Source: Sporosarcina thermotolerans
Lineage (GTDB): Bacteria; Bacillota; Bacilli; Bacillales_A; Planococcaceae
Length of the DNA stretch: 64,000 nt
Direction of reading: 5' to 3'
Assembly (NCBI RefSeq): GCF_030067815.1
Contig: NZ_CP125968.1
Coordinates: forward strand, 1,976,001 to 2,040,000
In this document: piece by piece, positions 8,932 through 19,482 of the stretch
Layout of the letters: each line of letters opens with the position of its first letter
Position numbering within the stretch: position 1 is the stretch's first letter
Made by a program: the position numbers and the translations under genes
Notes under the pieces: generated by a model
Database searches by the model: none
Told to the model about the DNA's origin: nothing
What the model saw: only the letters and a program-made list of their open reading frames with translations

Positions 8932-11145
8932 AAAAGAAGAAGTTTCGATTTCAATGGGGAGCCTTTCTGATGTTCGTTTTTTTGGAGGGCTCTTTTTCCT
9001 ATTGTTTGGACGTTTATTAAGTATCCAAATTACCGGACAAGCTGAAGGTAGACCAATGGCTGTCATGGCTGAGGCGAAATATGCAAGGGAAGCAATCCTT
9101 CAGGCTGAAAGAGGAAAAATTATTGACCGTAACGGTGAATTAATCGCTTCCGATACATTAAGTTACCGGCTTATTGCGGTATTGAATGAAAAAGCGACTG
9201 AAAAAGGTGCTCAGGAGCCAAGACATGTCGTGGATTTTGAAAAAGCGGCAGACCTGTTAAGTAGATTTATCCCAATGGAGAAATCCAAGATGATTGAGAT
9301 TAGGGATAAGGCTGTTGCGAATAACTCGAATGTTTATCAAATCGAGTTCGGTAAGGCAGGAAGGGATATTAGTCATGAAACGATGTTAGCCATTAAAGAG
9401 GCGGCGGATAAGGAAGGCGTAACAGGTCTGCAGTTCATCGAAGATAAAAAAAGATTTTATCCGAATGGCAATTTTGCATCCTATTTGATCGGTTTTGCGA
9501 TGAGGGAAGAGGATGAAAATAAAAAGTATCCACAGTCGGTAAAATGGGCCTTGAGCAGACATACAACGAGGCATTGACAGGTGTGAACGGTAAGGTGGAT
9601 TTTAAGACTGATAGATGGGGCTTTATATTACCGAAGTCAGAAAAACAAATTGTTGCTGCACAAGACGGCATGACGATTCAGTTAACGATTGATAAGACGA
9701 TTCAAAACTTTGTTGAGGATGCTATGAATCAGGTTGACGAAGAATACTCGCCCGAAAAAATGCTTGTCATCATAACTAACCCTAATACCGGTGAAATTTA
9801 TGCGATGAGCCAGCGACCTTCATTTCACCCTTCAACACGCGTCGGTCTGACCGAAAACTGGTTGAACGATGCTGTGCAAAATACGATTGAACCGGGTTCA
9901 ACAATGAAAATATTCACATTAGCCGCAGCAATCGAGGAAAGAAAATGGGATCCATTTGCGGAATTCCAATCCGGACAATATACGATCTATGATAAGACAA
10001 TTCGAGATGTTAATAGAACCGGTTGGGGAAGGATTTCCTTTCTCGAAGGTTTTCAGAGATCATCCAACGTTTCGATGGCTTACCTATTGGAAAGAATGGG
10101 AGATCGCACATTCATCGAGTACTTAAAGGATTTTGGCTTTGGCGAAAAGGTTGGAATTGACTTGCCGAATGAAGCATCTGGCATCATTTTGGATATAAAT
10201 CCGAGTGAGAGATTAACAACTTCATATGGACAAGGTTCGACTGTAACTCCAATTCAAATGATTCAAGCGGCTACTGCGGTTGCAAACGATGGCAAGATGA
10301 TGAAACCGTACGTCATTGATAAGATTATTAACCCAAATACTGAAGAAACTGTAGAAGACCATAAACCAGAAGAAAAGGAATCACCTATTTCGGCTGAAAC
10401 TGCAAAGCAAGTTCGTGAAATCTTAGCCACAACCGTAACTTCTGCGCCTGGGACAGCTAAAAAATTTGCCCTCTCGGGTTATTCGGTCGGCGGAAAAACA
10501 GGAACTGCAGAAATACCCAAAAAGGATGGACCGGGATATCTCTCAGGAGATGGGAATTATCTTTATTCGTTCCTTGGGATGGCGCCAATCGAAGATCCCC
10601 AATTATTGGCTTACGTTATTGTTCAGCAACCGAAGCTTGAGATAGGACAATATGGTTCTGATCCTGTGGCAAAACTGTTTACGTCAATTATGGAAAGCAG
10701 TTTGAAATATATGAATATCGTACCAGAAAATAATGAAAGTTCTTCAACTGTCCCTATATCGGAATTTATCGGCAGTGATTCATCTTCTGCAATCGAAGAA
10801 CTCCGTGAACAAGGTTTTTCTCCGGTGTTAATAGGAGAGGGTGGCAATGTTATTAGTCAATACCCTCAAAAAGGCACGAAGATGAATAAAGGATCTATTG
10901 TTCTCCTGGAAACTAATGGGGATACTACTTTGCCAAATTTTTACGGGTGGTCGAAAAAAATGGCATTATCATTTAAAATGTTATCAGGGCTTGATATTCG
11001 TTTGAATGGTGATGGATATGTAACCGAACAAAGCTTATCCGAAGGAGCCGTTATTAGTAAGGACGATCCCGTTGTCCTTCAACTGTTGACGCCGGCCGAT
11101 CTTCATACTCCTGCCCCGCAGGATGAGGAAAAGAAGAGGAGATAA
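8928..11145 (+). CDS. pbpB: Penicillin-binding protein 2B-type division transpeptidase with PASTA domains (two frame breaks)
   Basis: Monofunctional class B PBP for septal cross-linking. The ATG at 8928 overlaps the ftsL stop (ATGA) and gives MKKKKFRFQWGAF plus a membrane anchor. The active-site Ser motif EPGSTMK, RSSN and GGKTGTAE appear in order, followed by two PASTA-like domains from about nt 10740. The frame breaks in the T-run 8977-8983 (one more T gives FVFFGGLFFLLFGRLL) and near 9526 (one more G gives VSTVGKMGLEQTYNEA). Repaired length is about 739 aa. Confidence 0.9.
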
Positions 11146-11211
11146 TTGGAGGATGATGTATAGCAGTCCACATCTATTCATAGGTTAGTAGAAAAACGAA
11201 AGGTGTGGGGC

Positions 11212-13134
11212 GCTGCGTAAAAAATATGCTGATCTGCAATCCAAGAAAAGATTGCGGGCTGTCTATATTATTTTCGTTATTGCAATCTTCATGGTCGTAG
11301 GAAAGCTCTTCCACGTTCAAATCATTAAACATGAATGGTTAAAGGCGCGTGCGGAAGAGAACTGGGATAGGGAAATCCCTTTTGGAGCATTAAGGGAGAA
11401 ATCAATGATCGTAATGGTCAATTGATAGTTGGTAACCGACTTGCTCCAACGCTTTATTACATGCCATCCCAGAACAAAGAACCTGAAAAGGCTGCAGCAG
11501 CAATAGCAAGCGTCATCGGTATGGATAAAGATAAACTGCTTGAGAAGATGACAAAAAAAGCGTATATGGTCAAATTGGCTCCTGAGGGTAAGAACATAAC
11601 CCAAGATCAAGCTGATGAAATTGCGAAGTTGCAAATTGATGGTTTGTATACTGGGGTAGATTTTGTTAGGAATTACCCAAATGGAGAATTATTATCAAGG
11701 CTCATTGGATTCACTGGTTATGATGGAGATGGCCTTGCTGGAATTGAATATGCATATGATGAAATCTTAAAAGGTACAGGCGATAAAATACGTCTATATA
11801 CGGATGCAAGGACAATCCCATTGCCTCATGTAGATGACAGTTTCGAAACTGGCAAAAATGGGGCGAGTGTTGAATTGACAATCGACCTTGAAATGCAAAA
11901 AGCAGTTGAGCGGGAGTTGCAACAGGCTTTGGAAAAATTTGATGCTGCATCGGCGTTAGCGATTGTCATGAATCCAAAGACGGGAGAAATTCTTGTCCTT
12001 GCCTCCGTGCCTTCATTTGACCCGGCCAATTATCAAAATGCTGACCCTTCGATTTACAATCGCAACTTGCCGGTTTGGATGACATTCGAGCCGGGATCAA
12101 CATTCAAGATCGTGACACTTGCTGCAGGACTCGAGGAAGGTGTCATCGATTTGCATAATCAACACTTTAATGACCCGGGATATACAATGGTCGCGAACGC
12201 AAGGTTAAGATGTTGGAAAAGGGAAGGCCATGGTCATCAAACCTTCCTCGAAGTTGTAGAAAATTCCTGTAACCCAGGATTCATCGAAATTGGCAGGCGC
12301 TTAGGCGGCGAAAAGTTAGATAAATACATTAGGGATTTCGGTTTTGGTGAATCGACTGGCTCCGGCATTGCGGGAGAGGCAAAGGGAATATTATTCTCGC
12401 AAAAGGCATTCGGTCCAGTTGAACAGGCTACGACCGCGTTCGGTCAAGGTATATCTGTCACGCCAATTCAACAAGTTCAGGCGGTAGCAGCAGCTATTAA
12501 CGGAGGCTATTTGTATAAGCCGTATATTATTAAGGAAATTAAGAATGATAAGGGTGAGACAATACAGTCTTTTGAACCAGAGATGAAACGCCGTGTCATT
12601 AGCGAAGAAACATCAGCTAAAGTTCGAGAAGCTCTTGAATCGGTTGTCGCAAATGGTTCAGGTCGGAATGCATTCAATGATGGTCTACGAGTAGGCGGAA
12701 AAACGGGTACGGCACAAAAGGTCGTGAATGGTACGTATAGCGATGGGGACTATATTGTATCTTTCATTGGATTTACACCGGCTGACGACCCTGAACTACT
12801 TGTCTATATCGCTGTTGATAGTCCTAAAAACTCAATCCAGTTCGGTGGTGTCATTGCTGCACCAATCGTAGGACGGATCATTGAGGAAATTGCACCTCTT
12901 GCAGGGATTGAAAAAAGGGAAGGGCAGATTGAAAAGGAATATCGCTGGGGTGATCCTTTAACACATCGTGCACCTGATTTGACAGGGATGACAAAAGGAA
13001 TGGTTGGGCGCCAACTTCACACATATCGTATACAATGGCATGGTGATGGAGAAGTGATAAAATATCAAATGCCGGCACCTGATTCCTTAATAATGGTGGA
13101 CGATATCATCCACGTATATACTGAGGAAGAATAG
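11212..13134 (+). CDS. spoVD: SpoVD-type penicillin-binding protein (frame break; start unresolved)
   Basis: Second class B PBP directly after pbpB, the position of the sporulation-specific SpoVD needed for spore cortex. A membrane anchor (VYIIFVIAIFMVVGKLF) is followed by FEPGSTFK, ENSCN and GGKTGTAQ, then one PASTA-like C-terminal domain. The frame breaks at GGG 11394-11396; one more G restores ALRGEINDRNGQLIVGNR. The start is unclear. CTG at 11212 has AAAGGTG about 7 bases upstream; alternatively a lost G in 11207-11210 would allow GTG 11205. The assignment to SpoVD rather than a second vegetative PBP rests on position and the presence of other sporulation genes. Confidence 0.82.
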
Positions 13135-13251
13135 AAAAGCGGAAGGCGCCCGCTTAGGTGCGACAGGCATAAGGCGAAGATGCGTCGTGGCGTTCTTTGC
13201 CACAAAGCAGCTTTGACTTATGACCCGAGCACCTGGCGCCTGTAGCTAGAC
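13135..13251 (+). repeat. Structured intergenic repeat, family A, copy 1
   Basis: A 117-nt element starting directly after the spoVD stop codon. Constant blocks are AAAAGCGGAA, CGACAGGCATAAG, CTTATGACCCGAG and AGCTAGAC. It folds back on itself: GGCGCC 13145-13150 with 13235-13240, AGGTGC with GCACCT, CATAAG with CTTATG, and an inner hairpin GTGGC 13187-13191 with GCCAC 13199-13203. The second copy (54988-55103, opposite strand) keeps the pairing with different bases. murE occupies this spot in B. subtilis. I know no published name for the element. Confidence 0.85.
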
Positions 13252-13290
13252 AACACTAATACAGTTTCATAACAGTTAAGGAGAAATATT

Positions 13291-14264
13291 ATGACACTTG
13301 TCACTACAATTACGGTAATCACCGTTTCATTTATACTAACAGCACTTATCGGGACCGCCATCATACCGTTGCTTAGAAGATTAAAGTTTGGGCAGAGCAT
13401 CAGGGAAGAAGGTCCAGCAGCCCATAAGAAAAAGCAGGCATGCCCACTATGGGCGGCCTTATTTTCCTGAGTTCTATCATCATTACGATGCTCGTCCTTT
13501 CATACATATATGAAGAAGTACTAACAACACAGACAATTGTACTGATGATTGTGCTTGCTGGATTCGGTGTTATCGGATTCCTAGACGATTTTATCATTGT
13601 CGTCATGAAACGGAACTTGGGCTTAACATCCATACAAAAGTTAATCGGACAGATTGTAATTGCTGTTCTTGCCTACTTCCTATTAAGAATGGGACCTTTT
13701 GAAACAACAGTACTCATTCCATTTACGAATATCACCATAGACTTAGGTATAATCTACGTGGCTTTCCTAATATTTTGGCTTGTAGGGTTTTCAAACGCAG
13801 TCAATTTATCGGATGGACTTGATGGACTTGTTGCAGGTACATCAACTGTGGCATTTGCTGCATTTGGTGTGTATGGCCTCATCTATGAGCAGCATGACAT
13901 CGCGATGTTCGCATTCGTTGTTGCTGGTGCAATGTTAGGGTTTTTATTGTTCAATATGAAGCCAGCGAAAGTGTTTATGGGCGATACTGGTTCCTTGGCA
14001 TTGGGCGGAGTTCTTGCAATGCTTTCAATTCTTGTAAAGCAGGAGCTTCTGTTACTTGTTATTGGAATCGTATATGTGATTGAAACATTATCAGTAATGA
14101 TTCAAGTAACAAGCTTTAAGCTGACGGGAAAACGGGTATTTAAAATGAGTCCGATCCACCATCACTTCGAGCTTTCGGGTTGGTCTGAGTGGAAGATTGT
14201 AATTGTGTTTTGGGGAATTGCCTTCTTGGCTTCAATACTGCCCATATTGTGGGAGGTGATGTAA
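13291..14264 (+). CDS. mraY: Phospho-N-acetylmuramoyl-pentapeptide-transferase MraY (one frame break)
   Basis: Integral membrane enzyme that makes lipid I. ATG 13291 has AAGGAG about 8 bases before it. Signature segments are KKKAGMPTMGGLIF, DDFIIVVMKRNLGLT, NAVNLSDGLDGLVAGT and MSPIHHHFELSGW. The frame breaks in the A-run 13429-13433, where one more A restores HKKKAGMPTMGG. About 324 aa, normal for MraY. Confidence 0.93.
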
Positions 14265-15614
14265 GTGGAAAATCGAATTCAGTTTAAAGGAAAGAAAGTA
14301 CTGGTGCTTGGTCTTGCTAAAAGTGGTTATGCTGCGGCTGATTTGCTGCATTCCCTTGGAGCAGAAGTACTTGTCAATGATTCTTCACCTGAGGAAGGAA
14401 ATAATGAAGCCCTTGCTCTACAGTCAAAAGGTATTAATGTAATTTGCGGTGGCCATCCCAAGGGAATCTTGGATGGAGGCTTTGACTTCATAGTGAAAAA
14501 CCCAGGGATTCCTTATAAGAACCAAGTTCTTCAGCAAGCCCTAAAAAAAGAGATTCCGATTTGGACTGAGATTGAGTTAGCGTACCTAATAAGTAAGGCT
14601 CCTATCATAGCAATTACAGGTTCCAATGGTAAGACTACAACTACAACCCTTCTCTATCATATTTTGAATATTGGTGGTAAAAAACCACTTATTGCGGGAA
14701 ATATCGGGACTGTTGCATGTACAGTAGCGGAAGAGGCAACTGAAGAAGAAGTTATCGCCATGGAAGTTTCTTCGTTCCAATTGGCGGGTACGGAGAAGTT
14801 TCGTCCGAGAATATCCGTTTGGACAAATTTATACGAAGCCCATATCGATTATCATGGAACTACCGAAGAATACGCTATGGCAAAAGCGAAAGTTACAAGA
14901 AACCAGACAAAAGATGATTTCTTCATATACAATGCTGACCAACCGGAATTACTCCCGTATGTAGAGAGATCTGCAGCAACAAAGATTCCTTTTACTTTGA
15001 AAGGAAGGGCGGTCGAAGGTATTTCTGCCGATGAAGAGATGATTTATTGGCTAGGAGAACCTTTTTTAGAGCGTTCAATCATAAAGCTTTTAGGTCAGCA
15101 TAATTTGGAAAACATTTTAGCTGCAACGGCTTCTGCAATCTTAATGGATTGTGATAAAGAAACGATCGAGAATGTTTTAAGTTCATTCACAGGTGTACGG
15201 CATCGTATGCAATTTGTGAAAGAACTGAAGGGGCGAGCATTTTATAATGACTCAAAAGCCACTAATACATTGGCGACGAAAAGTGCCCTATCATCTTTCC
15301 AAGCTCCTGTAATCCTGTTAGCGGGTGGATTGGACAGAGGACATTCTTTCGAAGAGCTTCGACCTTATATGGGAAGGGTAAAGGCACTTTTTGCATTGGG
15401 TGAAACCGGCGATCGATTAATCGAATTCGCAAAATCATGTGGTGTTCCTTACGCTGAAAAAGTGGAAACGATGGATGATGCAGTCAATGGAGCTTTTCAA
15501 ATTTCCTTGGAAGGCGATCAAATAGTACTTTCGCCAGCCTGTGCAAGCTGGGACCAGTATCCAAACTTCGAAAAACGCGGCGATGCCTTTATCGACGCTA
15601 TCGATAAGCTGTAA
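14265..15614 (+). CDS. murD: UDP-N-acetylmuramoyl-L-alanine--D-glutamate ligase MurD
   Basis: Mur ligase of 449 aa, intact. The ATP-binding loop ITGSNGKTTTTTLL lies near residues 112-125 and the C-terminal domain contains FYNDSKATNTLATKSAL and LLAGGLDRGHSF. It adds D-Glu to UDP-MurNAc-L-Ala. GTG start right after the mraY stop, with GGGAGGTGATG before it. MurE, the next ligase, is not encoded in this window. Confidence 0.95.
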   Translation: MENRIQFKGKKVLVLGLAKSGYAAADLLHSLGAEVLVNDSSPEEGNNEALALQSKGINVICGGHPKGILDGGFDFIVKNPGIPYKNQVLQQALKKEIPIWTEIELAYLISKAPIIAITGSNGKTTTTTLLYHILNIGGKKPLIAGNIGTVACTVAEEATEEEVIAMEVSSFQLAGTEKFRPRISVWTNLYEAHIDYHGTTEEYAMAKAKVTRNQTKDDFFIYNADQPELLPYVERSAATKIPFTLKGRAVEGISADEEMIYWLGEPFLERSIIKLLGQHNLENILAATASAILMDCDKETIENVLSSFTGVRHRMQFVKELKGRAFYNDSKATNTLATKSALSSFQAPVILLAGGLDRGHSFEELRPYMGRVKALFALGETGDRLIEFAKSCGVPYAEKVETMDDAVNGAFQISLEGDQIVLSPACASWDQYPNFEKRGDAFIDAIDKL

Positions 15615-15651
15615 AATAGCTTCTTAACCGATTTAACACTAACACGGAAGG

Positions 15652-16770
15652 ATGCGTTCACTGGATCAGAAATTGAAAGCTGCCTTCATCATTTCGGCAG
15701 TATCACTATCACTAATTGGCTTGATTTTTGTCCATTCTGCTGGTTCATATTGGGGACAAATCCACTACGCGGATTCATCCCCATTCATAGTAAAACAGGG
15801 TATATACATGGTAATATCAATCTTTGTCGCACTAATGTTGATGAAAGGGAAATGGACATCCAATGAATCATTTTGGACTGCCTTTTATTACATAACAATT
15901 ATCTTATTAGTCGCTGTCATGATTCCTGGAATTGGAGCGGTGAGGAACGGCTCTCAAAGTTGGATAGCCCTCGGCCCATTCAGCATCCAACCCGCAGAGT
16001 TTGTCAAAGTTGCCCTTATCGGAAAACTTGCTTCCAGTGTTAAAAACTCTTCTGGGAAAAGTCCATTTAGGTTGAGTCATTTTGTATTAATTTTACTTCC
16101 AGCAGGTTTAATCATGTTGCAACCGGATCTTGGATCAACTGTGATAATGATTGTTGCAGCGTTCGTAATTCTATTCCTTGCAGGCTATCCATTATCCTTT
16201 TTCGCAATTCTTGGTATGACTGGAATCGGTGCCTTTGTGGTATTGATAATTTCGGCCCCATACAGGATTGACCGTATTAAATCATATATAGACCCATGGA
16301 ATGACCCCCTTGGAAAAGGGTTTCAAGGAATCCAGTCACTGTTTGCAATTGCCCCAGGTGGATTATTTGGTCATGGATATGGCAATAGTCGGCAAAAATA
16401 CCTTTACCTGCCGGAACCGCAAAATGATTTCATCTTTTCAATAATTGCTGAGGAGACCGGTTTTATAGGAGCTACATTCATATTGTTATTATTTGCAGTA
16501 CTGCTTTTATCAGCCTTTGGTATCGCAATCCGAACGCATGATTACAAAGCGTTTTTAATAACAGCGGGAATGGCTTCCATGATCATTTTTCAAACATTCC
16601 TTAACGTTGGTGTCGTTTCTGGATTACTACCTGTAACCGGGGTAACTTTACCGTTCATTAGTTATGGTGGCTCTTCCTTGCTAACGACATGGATGGCCGT
16701 AGGAACTATTTTACACTTTGCCTTTATAAAAAAACCTAAAAAGGGGGGGGCTAACACATGGATAAAGTGA
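15652..16770 (+). CDS. FtsW/RodA/SpoVE family lipid II polymerase
   Basis: SEDS glycosyltransferase of 372 aa with about ten membrane segments. Signatures are SFAIAPGGLFGHGYGNS-like (SLFAIAPGGLFGHGYGNS), LPEPQNDFIFSIIAEETG and PVTGVTLPFISYGGSS. Position after murD matches spoVE (sporulation) in B. subtilis; FtsW is equally compatible. The putative ATG lies directly against its AAGG, an unusual spacing, so the start is uncertain. The 3' end overlaps divIB through a run of eight G (16743-16750); one more G there would end the protein before divIB. Confidence 0.87.
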   Translation: MRSLDQKLKAAFIISAVSLSLIGLIFVHSAGSYWGQIHYADSSPFIVKQGIYMVISIFVALMLMKGKWTSNESFWTAFYYITIILLVAVMIPGIGAVRNGSQSWIALGPFSIQPAEFVKVALIGKLASSVKNSSGKSPFRLSHFVLILLPAGLIMLQPDLGSTVIMIVAAFVILFLAGYPLSFFAILGMTGIGAFVVLIISAPYRIDRIKSYIDPWNDPLGKGFQGIQSLFAIAPGGLFGHGYGNSRQKYLYLPEPQNDFIFSIIAEETGFIGATFILLLFAVLLLSAFGIAIRTHDYKAFLITAGMASMIIFQTFLNVGVVSGLLPVTGVTLPFISYGGSSLLTTWMAVGTILHFAFIKKPKKGGANTWIK

Positions 16771-17570
16771 TTGACATCGAAGAAAGAATACCGTCCATGC
16801 GGGAAAAACGGCGAAGGAAAACGAATAAAAAATTCATTTTCATCATTGCCGTATTCTGCATAGCCCTCCTTGTGCTACTATATTTCCAATCACCGCTTAG
16901 TAAAGTGGGGGCGATTGAAATCCATGGCGCGGAACTGTATGATGATCAGTTTTACTTCGAAAAGAGTGGTGTCCCTTTAGGTAGTCCATATTGGGGGTTC
17001 GACACAAAAGAAATTGAGAAAGAACTTTTGAAAATCGAAGGCGTCAGTAAAGTATCCGTATCAAGAAAACTTTTTAGGGATATTGAAATTTCCATAACTG
17101 AGTGGAAAATGGTTGCCTATATGGAGAACAGCGGAAAATTTGATTTATTGTTGGAGAATGGTGAACTTATTTCAAGTGACAACAATTATCCAAATGTCCC
17201 GATATTGAATCATTTGGACAAGCCCGACATAAGGAAAAAGCTGACTCATCAACTTATGAAGATGGACAAGGATGTCCTGCACTTAATTTCTGAAATTATA
17301 TATACAGGAACTGAGGAATATCCCGATACAATAACGGCCTATATGGATGATGGATATGAAGTCCATGCTATTATTCCGACTTTCGCGGAGAAAATGGATT
17401 ACTATCCAGAAATTACATCTCAATTAGAGGGCATGGAAAAAGGTATAATCGATATGGAAGTCGGTACATATTTTTCCCCATTTAACAAAGTTTACGGAAT
17501 TGAGAAGGAACTAGAAATGGAGGGGAATGGAGAAGGAGAAGGTGATGTAGATGGCGAAGAAAATGAGTGA
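16758..17570 (+). CDS. divIB: Cell division protein DivIB (FtsQ family)
   Basis: 270-residue bitopic protein: basic cytoplasmic start, membrane segment KFIFIIAVFCIALLVLLYF (about 26-44), then a POTRA domain (VGAIEIHGAELYDDQFYF) and a beta domain. The C-terminus is acidic and glycine/glutamate-rich. It is part of the FtsL-DivIC-DivIB complex. It follows ftsW directly; murG and murB, found here in B. subtilis, are absent. Intact. Confidence 0.9.
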   Translation: MDKVIDIEERIPSMREKRRRKTNKKFIFIIAVFCIALLVLLYFQSPLSKVGAIEIHGAELYDDQFYFEKSGVPLGSPYWGFDTKEIEKELLKIEGVSKVSVSRKLFRDIEISITEWKMVAYMENSGKFDLLLENGELISSDNNYPNVPILNHLDKPDIRKKLTHQLMKMDKDVLHLISEIIYTGTEEYPDTITAYMDDGYEVHAIIPTFAEKMDYYPEITSQLEGMEKGIIDMEVGTYFSPFNKVYGIEKELEMEGNGEGEGDVDGEENE

Positions 17571-18270
17571 GGAAAATAAAAAGAAAGGCAGATATATTTT
17601 GTACTCCCTTGTCTTTTTGGTCCTTGGATTTATCTTCGCATTTTCTTATCGTACTTTAGGTAAGGACAGTGGAGAAACTTCCCCATCACCCACTTTTCAA
17701 GAGGAAGAGCAATATCGTGCGGATTTAATTGTTCAAAAGGAAAGAAATAAGGAACTAACAGACGAGATGCGGTCAAAACAAGCAGCAATCCGTGAATTTG
17801 AACAATCTTTCTCTGAAAACGAAGAGAATCATGCAGTACTTGTTGAAGAAGCTAAAGATCTACGTTTACTTTTAGGGGTTATTCCGGCAGTTGGACCCGG
17901 AGTCCGCGTTACATTGAAAGATGGGGATTATGATCCAATCGAACAAAATCCGAACGACTATATTGTGCATGAAAGTCATGTGCTACGAGTTGTAAACGAA
18001 TTGAAAATATCCGGTGCACAAGGTATCGCCATCAATGGCCAAAGGATATCTTCAAATTCATATATAAAATGCACAGGACCCGTTATTCAGATTGACGGCC
18101 GCACTTTACCTGCACCTTTCGTAGTTGAAGCAATTGGAGACGCGAATATATTATCTTCATCACTAAGTCTTGGCGGAGGGGTTATTGATGGCCTTGTCCA
18201 CGACAATATTGAGGTAACCCTTGAACAATTGAAAGTGCTGAAATTACCTGCATTGAGGGATGAATCGTAA
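17551..18270 (+). CDS. DUF881 family protein (YlxW/YlxX-like)
   Basis: 239 aa with one N-terminal membrane segment (YILYSLVFLVLGFIFAF), a coiled-coil region (about 55-105) and the DUF881 core (GPGVRVTLKDGDYDP, VVNELKISGAQGIAINGQRI). Function is not established. Paired DUF881 genes lie between divIB and ftsA in many Bacillales. It overlaps the divIB end by 20 bases. Intact. Confidence 0.85.
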   Translation: MAKKMSEENKKKGRYILYSLVFLVLGFIFAFSYRTLGKDSGETSPSPTFQEEEQYRADLIVQKERNKELTDEMRSKQAAIREFEQSFSENEENHAVLVEEAKDLRLLLGVIPAVGPGVRVTLKDGDYDPIEQNPNDYIVHESHVLRVVNELKISGAQGIAINGQRISSNSYIKCTGPVIQIDGRTLPAPFVVEAIGDANILSSSLSLGGGVIDGLVHDNIEVTLEQLKVLKLPALRDES

Positions 18271-18297
18271 ACTGCTGTAGTAAAGGGAGGGGGATCC

Positions 18298-19015
18298 ATG
18301 AATAAGGCAATCAATTGGAAATTCACTATGGTCCTTCTGTTAATCGGCTTCATGATTGCCATTCAGTATAATTCAGTGAAAAATCCTAAGATACGTGATA
18401 CGAGGGATATATGGGCAATTCGACAAGAGTTGGCAGAGGAAAAGAAACTTCATTCGGAGCTACTATCAGAAATCAGGGATTTGGACAAAACAATATCGAC
18501 TTATAAGTCGCTGAGCGAGTCCAGTGCTGGACAAGCCTTGAATGATACGGTGGATAAACTAAACCGCAAAGCGGGACAACGGATATAACCGGACCGGTAT
18601 TACTATTGAAATCAATCCATCACCTGAAAGTGTAGCGTATGGAATACCAATCACGAGTATTTCATCAGATTTATTGACACGTTTTGTCAACGAGGTGAAT
18701 CGGTTTAAAGGGATCACCATGGAGATTGACGGTAAGCGGTATACAGTGATGAGCTCGATAAGGGTCATAAATGGTTATACATCAGTAAACGGACTCAATG
18801 TTTCGACACCACCTTTTAAGATTAAGATTATTTCACCTACAATGTCCGACAGTGAAAAGCTTTATAATTATTTATTGGCCTCATCCATTCATGATGATTT
18901 TTATCTTGATAATTTAGTGTTAGATATTAATCAGCCAGTGAATGATGTAAGCATTCGTGGATGGCCTGAGAAATTTGAAAATCTGTATTTGCAGGAGCTG
19001 CCGAAAGGGGAATGA
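18298..19015 (+). CDS. DUF881 family protein, second copy (two frame breaks)
   Basis: Paralogue of the preceding gene: membrane segment (FTMVLLLIGFMIAIQY), coiled coil, then the DUF881 core (EINPSPESVAYGIPITSI, NEVNRFKG). Function unknown. The frame breaks near AA 18578-18579 and GG 18596-18597; one added A and one added G restore continuity. Repaired length is about 239 aa. ATG 18298 has GGGAGGGGG upstream. The stop overlaps the sbp start (ATGA). Confidence 0.82.
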
Positions 19016-19388
19016 CAATGTGGTTGCCGTTGCTTGGCTTAATACTTGGAGTTTCGCTTGGTCTGTTATCAGATATTCAAATTCCACAACTTTATAGCAA
19101 CTATTTATCAATCGCCGTATTAGCTGCACTGGATACATTATTCGGTGGGATACGGGCGCACCTTCAACAAATTTATGATGATAAGGTTTTTATTTGGGCT
19201 TCTTCTTTAATATCGCCCTTGCTGCCGGTTTGGCATTCCTCGGTGTACATCTGGGAGTAGATCTATATTTGGCAGCGGTATTCGCATTTGGGGTAAGACT
19301 TTTCCAAAATATCGCAGTTATAAGAAGGATTTTGCTAACGAAATGGTCGGAACGAGGAAAGGTTTCTGAAAAGAAATTTCAGGAATGA
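19012..19388 (+). CDS. sbp: Small basic protein Sbp (DUF1290; one frame break)
   Basis: Membrane protein of about 125 aa with several hydrophobic segments, placed immediately before ftsA as in B. subtilis. Function unknown. MWLPLLGLILGVSLGLL and AVLAALDTLFGGIRAHL are typical of the family. The frame breaks at TTT 19193-19195; one more T joins IYDDKVFI to LGFFFNIALAAGLAFLG. The C-terminus is basic. Confidence 0.85.
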
Positions 19389-19416
19389 AAGGATTTGAGG
19401 GAAAGATGGCGAAAAT
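19388..19416 (+). promoter_or_regulatory. Possible SigH promoter for ftsAZ
   Basis: AAAGGATTT (19388-19396) fits the SigH -35 consensus RNAGGAWWW exactly. After 11 bp, GGCGAAAAT (19408-19416) fits the -10 consensus RNNGAATWW with one mismatch. It lies about 67 bp before ftsA. B. subtilis ftsAZ is known to have a SigH promoter used at sporulation onset. Pattern match only. Confidence 0.5.
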
Positions 19417-19482
19417 ATTTAGACAATATGACTCTAATACAATAGAATGTAAGGTAAGGACAGCAATAGGAGGTGCCGGGAA

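Noticed and set aside
16743..16750. ftsW-divIB translational coupling through an eight-G run
   Set aside because: The overlap depends on the exact G count, which cannot be trusted here; one more G would end ftsW before divIB.
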